Source of the DNA: DASVBJ01 sp036375895 | GTDB lineage: Bacteria; Actinomycetota; Actinomycetes; JACCUZ01 | NCBI GenBank assembly: GCA_036375895.1 | Contig: DASVBJ010000287.1 | Coordinates: 1 to 28,226 of the forward strand | Direction of reading: 5' to 3' | DNA: 28,226 nucleotides | Shown here: piece after piece, positions 24,537-28,226 of the stretch | Numbering within the stretch: the first letter of the stretch is position 1 | Layout of the letters: each line of letters opens with the position of its first letter | Notes under the pieces: generated by a model | Told to the model about the DNA's origin: nothing | Seen by the model: the letters and a program-made list of their open reading frames with translations, nothing else | The model's database searches: none | Made by a program: the position numbers and the translations under genes

Positions 24537-26130
24537 GGGTGACCCTCCGGCGGACGAGCGCCCGGAGGTCCTCGCCGTCGACCGCGAGGACGACCGCAGC
24601 GAACAGCCCGGCGGCGAGCACCGCCGCCGCACAGGCGAGCAGGCCGTTCGCGACCTTCCCCTCGACCCGGACCAGCGAGGCCAGGAGGGCCGCGACGACC
24701 GCCCCTACCAGCGCGCCGGCGCAGCCCGCTGCGCCCGCCCGGGGCACGCCGGCGACGGCCGCGGCGCCGCTGTACCGCCGCAGCGCGACGAGCAGCAGGC
24801 CCCCGGCGACGAGCATGCCGAGGGAGTTCGCGGCGCCGATCGCGGTGACGGTCCAGCCGACCGGCACCGCGAGCACCAGCAGCACGCTGGCCACGGTCAC
24901 GACGACCCAGCCGGTGACGGTCGCGACCGCGGCGGGACGCCCCTGGTGCTGGGCGTACAGCACCCGCCCCAGGTGAGCCACCAGCCCGTAGCCGAGCAGC
25001 CCGGGCGCGAACGCGACCAGCGCCCACGCGAGCTGCCAGGCCGGCGGTCGGCCCCCGACGCCGAGGAACGTCGCCGCCACCGGCGCGGCCGTGCCCGCCA
25101 GCACCCCGGCCCCTCCCAGCGACGCGATGACGACCGCGCGGGTGGTGCCCGAGGCGGTGCGGCCGAAGGACACCTGGTCGTCGCGCCCGGCGTGCTCGCT
25201 CAGCGCGGTGAAGGCACTCGTCGCGATCGGCACCGCCAGCACGGCGTACGGCACGAGGTAGACCGCCCAGGCGTACTGGTAGACGTTGAGCGCGCCACCC
25301 GCCCGGTTGGCCAGCAGGATCACGACGAGCACCGACAGCTGCTGGGCCACCAGCCCGGCCAGCCCGGCCAGGGCCAGCCGCCGGGCACGCGGGGCCACCC
25401 CGGCCGGGAACCGCAGCGAGAGGCGCAGACCGAGCCGCATCGCAAGCACGGGCACGACCATGGTGAGCATCAGGACGACCACCCCGGCGGTGGTGCCGAA
25501 GGCGAGCGTGCGCTCCCAGCGCAGCGGCACCGCGGCGAGGTCGTTGCGGCTGCCCGAGTAGCCCGCGCCGAACGCGAGGTACGTCGTGATGACCACCACG
25601 GTCGACACCAGCGGCGCCGCCGCCGCAGCCAGGAACCGGCGATGGGCGTTGAGGATGCCGCCGCACACCACGGCCACGCCGTACAGCGGGATCTGCGGGG
25701 CGAAGACCAGGAACATCCGCCGCGCCACGTCGGTGACCGCGGCGCCGTCGCAGCCGCGCGGGTCGGTGACCAGCGCGCCCATCAGCGGGCCGGCCAGCAC
25801 CATGGCCAGGACCGCGAGCGGCACCAGCACCACCAGCACCCAGGTGAGCAGCGCCGAGGCGGTGTCCCGGACCGCGGCGGTGTCGCCACGGGCCAGCTGG
25901 CCGCCGACCAGGGGCACCACCGCGCTCGCCAGCGCGCCGCCGGCGACGACCTCGAACACGATGTTCGGCAGCATGTTGGCGGTGGAGTAGGCCGTGCCCA
26001 GGCACGAGGCCTGCACGGTGTCGGAGAACACCAGCCACCGGCCGAAGCCGACCACCCGGCTGACCACGGTGACCGCCGCGATGAGCGCCGCCGCGCCGGC
26101 GAGGCCGGCCGCGGCTCGCCGCGGCGTCAC
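24529..26130 (-). CDS. MurJ/MviN-like lipid-linked glycan flippase
   Basis: A 533-residue polytopic membrane protein of the MOP superfamily, about 13-14 helices. The first helix and loop (AALIAAVTVVSRVVGFGRWLVFSDTVQ) with the following STANMLPNIVFEVVAGGALASAVVPLVG segment are the MurJ/MviN signature. Length is normal for MurJ, but actinobacterial MurJ near the chromosome end (next to trxA) usually has an extra C-terminal region, so this is more likely a second, paralogous flippase than the essential lipid II flippase. It shares a transcript with a MraY/WecA-like enzyme and a GT4 transferase. The GTG at 26130 overlaps the upstream stop as GTGA. Substrate unknown. Confidence 0.88.
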   Translation of the reverse strand: MTPRRAAAGLAGAAALIAAVTVVSRVVGFGRWLVFSDTVQASCLGTAYSTANMLPNIVFEVVAGGALASAVVPLVGGQLARGDTAAVRDTASALLTWVLVVLVPLAVLAMVLAGPLMGALVTDPRGCDGAAVTDVARRMFLVFAPQIPLYGVAVVCGGILNAHRRFLAAAAAPLVSTVVVITTYLAFGAGYSGSRNDLAAVPLRWERTLAFGTTAGVVVLMLTMVVPVLAMRLGLRLSLRFPAGVAPRARRLALAGLAGLVAQQLSVLVVILLANRAGGALNVYQYAWAVYLVPYAVLAVPIATSAFTALSEHAGRDDQVSFGRTASGTTRAVVIASLGGAGVLAGTAAPVAATFLGVGGRPPAWQLAWALVAFAPGLLGYGLVAHLGRVLYAQHQGRPAAVATVTGWVVVTVASVLLVLAVPVGWTVTAIGAANSLGMLVAGGLLLVALRRYSGAAAVAGVPRAGAAGCAGALVGAVVAALLASLVRVEGKVANGLLACAAAVLAAGLFAAVVLAVDGEDLRALVRRRVTRA

Positions 26131-26957
26131 GTCGTGCGCGGTCGGCGGCCCGCCGCGTCGATCTCCCGCAGGACCGGGGTCGCCTCGATCACCCTGGTGA
26201 AGCTGACTCGCTCGCTCGCCAGCGTCAGGGCGGTGAGCACGCCCAGCCGCGCCACGAGCGCCGACCGCGGGGCGCGGGTCGCCACCGCGACACCGAGCAC
26301 CGCGCCGAGCGCGTTGGCCCCGGCGTCACCGAGCATCGACCGTTCACCCAGGTCGTCGGGCAGCGCCGCTAGCGCGCAGCCCGTCACCGCCGCCGCCAGC
26401 CGCCGGCCGGGCCCGCCGTGCGTCGCCTCCGCGGCGGCGAGCAGGAGCGACCCCTTGAGGGCGCGTCCGGGGCGCAGGTCGAGCAGGTTCACCAGGTTGG
26501 CGGTCGCCGCGACGATGGCGCCGGCGAGCAGGGCGTCCACCGGACCCCGGCGCACGAGCCCCGCGCCGGCCAGGCCGGCGGCCCCGATGCCGGCGATCTT
26601 CACCGCGCCGCTCGTCACCTCGCCGCGGGTCAAGGCCCCCAGGTGCCCCTTGAAGCCGCGCCGGTCTCTCCCGCCGACCAGGTCGTCGTAGACGCCGAAC
26701 GCGCCCGCCCCGGCGCCCGCGACCGCCGCCGCGGCACGGACGCGCCCGGGAAGCCCGGCAGTCAGCAGTGCGGCTGCGGCCAGCCCGGCCGCGACGGCCG
26801 GGCCCTCGAGCAGGGTGACCTGCTCCCCCCGGTGGTTGGTGCGGACCCAGCGGTCGGTCCCGCCCGGCGGCCGTCCCGCCAGCGCCCGGCGACACGCCAC
26901 GGTCGCAGCCGCGCCGAGCGACGCCGGCAACAGGCCGGCGCGGGCCCTGCCGCTCAC
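26127..26957 (-). CDS. MraY/WecA-like phosphoglycosyl transferase family protein
   Basis: A 276-residue membrane protein of the polyprenyl-phosphate glycosyl-1-phosphate transferase family (glycosyl transferase 4, PF00953 type). Motifs present: YDDLVG (90-95) with the catalytic Asp pair, RGFKGHLGAL, the NLVNLLDLRPGRALKG segment (154-169) and MLGDAGANALG (208-218) with the late Asp. Canonical MraY/WecA are longer and end with a histidine-rich cytoplasmic loop (HHH or HIHH); neither is seen here, the region reading ERVSFTRVIEATPVLREID. It may therefore be a reduced or diverged enzyme. GTG start at 26957 overlaps the mctB stop as GTGA. Confidence 0.83.
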   Translation of the reverse strand: MSGRARAGLLPASLGAAATVACRRALAGRPPGGTDRWVRTNHRGEQVTLLEGPAVAAGLAAAALLTAGLPGRVRAAAAVAGAGAGAFGVYDDLVGGRDRRGFKGHLGALTRGEVTSGAVKIAGIGAAGLAGAGLVRRGPVDALLAGAIVAATANLVNLLDLRPGRALKGSLLLAAAEATHGGPGRRLAAAVTGCALAALPDDLGERSMLGDAGANALGAVLGVAVATRAPRSALVARLGVLTALTLASERVSFTRVIEATPVLREIDAAGRRPRTT

Positions 26958-27922
26958 GACCCCGGGTTCCCGAGGACGTCCGGGACCACGCTGTCGACGC
27001 CGTCGCCGGCGCCGTAGTCACCCGCGGCGCCCCTGGTCTGCTCGACCAGCGCGAGCACCAGGGCGATGTGCCCGACGGGGGTGTCCGCGACGTCGATCGT
27101 CGAGACGCCCTTGGCCCGGGTGTCCGAGCTGCGCACGGCCGCCACGAAGCCGCCCTGGGCCGTGGACAGCTTGGCCCCGGCCACGACCGCACCCCGACTG
27201 CCCTTGTCCAGCGCCTCGGTCAGCGAGAGTAGCGCCTCGTTGGCGGACTTCACGGCGTCGGGCTTGGCCTTCTTGTCCGTCGGTGCGGGCGGCGCCACCA
27301 GCACCGCCAGCTCGGCCCGACGACCCGGGTCGCCGGTGACCTGCAGGGCGCCCAGCTCCTGCATGCCGGCGAGCAGCGCGGCGGCGCTCTGGTCGACATC
27401 CTTGGTCTTCGCCGGGTCGTCGGTGACCGTCGAGCGGGCCAGCACCGTGCCGACCCGGTCCATCGTGGTCGAGTGGCTCGGGAACGCCACTCCCGGCGGG
27501 ACCAGCCGCAGCGACAGGTCCTCGAGCGGGGACTTGGCCTTGCTCGGGTCGACGTAGAAGTCGGACAGGCTGACCGTCTCGGTGACCGTTGCGCCGGCCG
27601 CCTCGACGGTCTTCGTGGTCTCGTCGACCAGCCCCTTGTCGACGCCGGGCAGGGCGAAGATCGCGACCGTGCGCGCGGTGAGCTGGTTCGCGGTCATCGG
27701 CCCGGCGACCTCCTTGGCGAAGTTGTTGCCGAGGTCGACCTGCTTGTTGAGGTCGGTGATCTGCTGGCGCAGGCCCTGCTGCTCGGTGCGCAGCTGGGAG
27801 GCCTGGGTCTGCAGGGTGCCCTGGATCTGCTCGTCGAGCGGGCCCGAGCCGAGCACGATGCCGACGCCGAGCGCGAGGAAGACCGCGACGAGCGAGACGA
27901 TGTGGTAGCGGAAGTCGATCAC
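26954..27922 (-). CDS. MctB/SteB family membrane protein (copper transporter/cytokinetic ring partner)
   Basis: A 322-residue protein with one N-terminal transmembrane helix (VSLVAVFLALGVGIVLGSG, about 8-26) after a very conserved IDFRYHIVSL start, a coiled coil (about 30-62, QASQLRTEQQGLRQQITDLNKQV) and a periplasmic-side alpha/beta domain. The family is called MctB (mycobacterial copper resistance, Rv1698) and SteB in Corynebacterium, where with SteA it works at the septum. Whether copper or division is its role here is not settled by sequence; the SteA neighbour favours division. The GTG at 27922 is one base after the SteA stop. Its own stop overlaps the next gene. The in-frame upstream extension to 28021 is the shadow of steA. 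Confidence 0.9.
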   Translation of the reverse strand: MIDFRYHIVSLVAVFLALGVGIVLGSGPLDEQIQGTLQTQASQLRTEQQGLRQQITDLNKQVDLGNNFAKEVAGPMTANQLTARTVAIFALPGVDKGLVDETTKTVEAAGATVTETVSLSDFYVDPSKAKSPLEDLSLRLVPPGVAFPSHSTTMDRVGTVLARSTVTDDPAKTKDVDQSAAALLAGMQELGALQVTGDPGRRAELAVLVAPPAPTDKKAKPDAVKSANEALLSLTEALDKGSRGAVVAGAKLSTAQGGFVAAVRSSDTRAKGVSTIDVADTPVGHIALVLALVEQTRGAAGDYGAGDGVDSVVPDVLGNPGS

Positions 27923-27923
27923 G

Positions 27924-28226
27924 TCAGAAGAGCCCCTGTAGCCAGAACACGAACTCGTCCCACCTTGTCTCCAGGACGGTGATGGCGACCCGGCCCGCCT
28001 CGGTCGCCACCATCGCGGCACCGAGCGCGAACAGGCCGGCGACGATCAGCAGGGCCAGCTGGGCGGAGGACACCCGGCTGCGGTAGAGCCGGCTGACCCC
28101 CTTCGCGTCCACCAGCTTGCCGCCGACCCGCAGCCGCGTGAGGAACGTGCTGGCCATGCCCGCCCGGCCCTTGTCGAGGAACTCCACCAGGGTCGCGTGG
28201 GTGCCGACCGCCACGATCAGGCTGGC
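27924..28226 (-). CDS. steA: SteA-like cytokinetic ring protein (partial, N-terminus outside window)
   Basis: The last 100 residues plus stop of a larger gene that enters from the right edge. Visible are the end of a cytoplasmic nucleotide-binding-like domain (ASLIVAVGTHATLVEFLDKG, GMASTFLTRLRVGGKLVDAKGVSRLYR) and a C-terminal transmembrane helix (about LALLIVAGLFALGAAMVATEAGR) with a short tail. This C-terminus and the position directly before mctB/steB match SteA (Rv1697 type), a membrane-anchored division-associated protein with a thiamine pyrophosphokinase-like domain. The frame is open across the window edge, so it is a truncation by the window, not a broken gene. Confidence 0.87.
   Translation of the reverse strand, partial: ASLIVAVGTHATLVEFLDKGRAGMASTFLTRLRVGGKLVDAKGVSRLYRSRVSSAQLALLIVAGLFALGAAMVATEAGRVAITVLETRWDEFVFWLQGLF

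Noticed and set aside
24442..26691. Plus-strand open frame of 749 codons
   Set aside because: Antisense to the MurJ-like and MraY-like genes; composition is Arg/Gly/His/Gln-rich and no ribosome site or family resemblance is seen.

Overview
The window is a stretch of high-GC actinobacterial (Actinomycetota) chromosome. The basis is very GC-rich sequence with GC-rich third positions, frequent GTG/TTG starts, and actinobacteria-typical families (MctB/SteB, SteA, DUF1876, DUF881, Sbp). Gene order (SteA, MctB, PyrG, Nudix, XerD, ParA, ScpA, ScpB, RluB, Cmk, Der) resembles, from memory, the Mycobacterium tuberculosis Rv1697-Rv1713 block. The left end (CDP-alcohol phosphatidyltransferase, DUF881, Sbp, DUF881) resembles Rv1822-Rv1825. 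I cannot name the genus. Every gene I support lies on the minus strand, so transcription runs from high to low coordinates; the many long plus-strand frames are antisense shadows.

Read in the direction of transcription: (1) 28226-23424 is an envelope cluster: the C-terminus of SteA, the MctB/SteB membrane protein, a MraY/WecA-like phosphoglycosyl transferase, a MurJ-like flippase and a GT4 glycosyltransferase, each overlapping or abutting the next. (2) 23258-20594 holds CTP synthase pyrG, with a possible structured leader, then a Nudix hydrolase and a DUF1876 protein. (3) 20435-14767 holds alanine dehydrogenase, XerD, ParA with a small ribbon-helix-helix-like partner, ScpA, ScpB and RluB, i.e. 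chromosome segregation/condensation plus rRNA modification. (4) 14500-13814 is a secreted RTX-repeat protein ending at a strong hairpin. (5) 13706-10129 holds AroH chorismate mutase, prephenate dehydrogenase, CMP kinase and the Der GTPase. (6) 10020-8042 encodes two lipoproteins: a NodB-fold protein and a YVTN beta-propeller. (7) A tRNA-Pro(GGG) follows at 7995-7922 with a hairpin terminator.

Downstream are a DUF4234 membrane protein and a sulfur/persulfide operon: rhodanese, metallo-beta-lactamase with two rhodanese domains, rhodanese. It is preceded by a TTGACG-N17-TATCAC promoter whose spacer holds a TACCCC-CC-GGGGTA inverted repeat resembling CsoR/CstR-family operators. The last block holds a CDP-alcohol phosphatidyltransferase, an 831-residue nucleotidyltransferase fused to a degenerate phosphomannomutase-like domain, a DUF881 protein, Sbp, and a second DUF881 protein that leaves the window.

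Most of the window is conserved core genome. No prophage, insertion sequence, CRISPR array or toxin-antitoxin system was seen. The points most worth following are the SteA/MctB-linked glycan cassette, the promoter-embedded operator with unusual metal-site residues in the enzyme it controls, the degenerate PMM domain, the pyrG leader structure, and the ParA partner protein.
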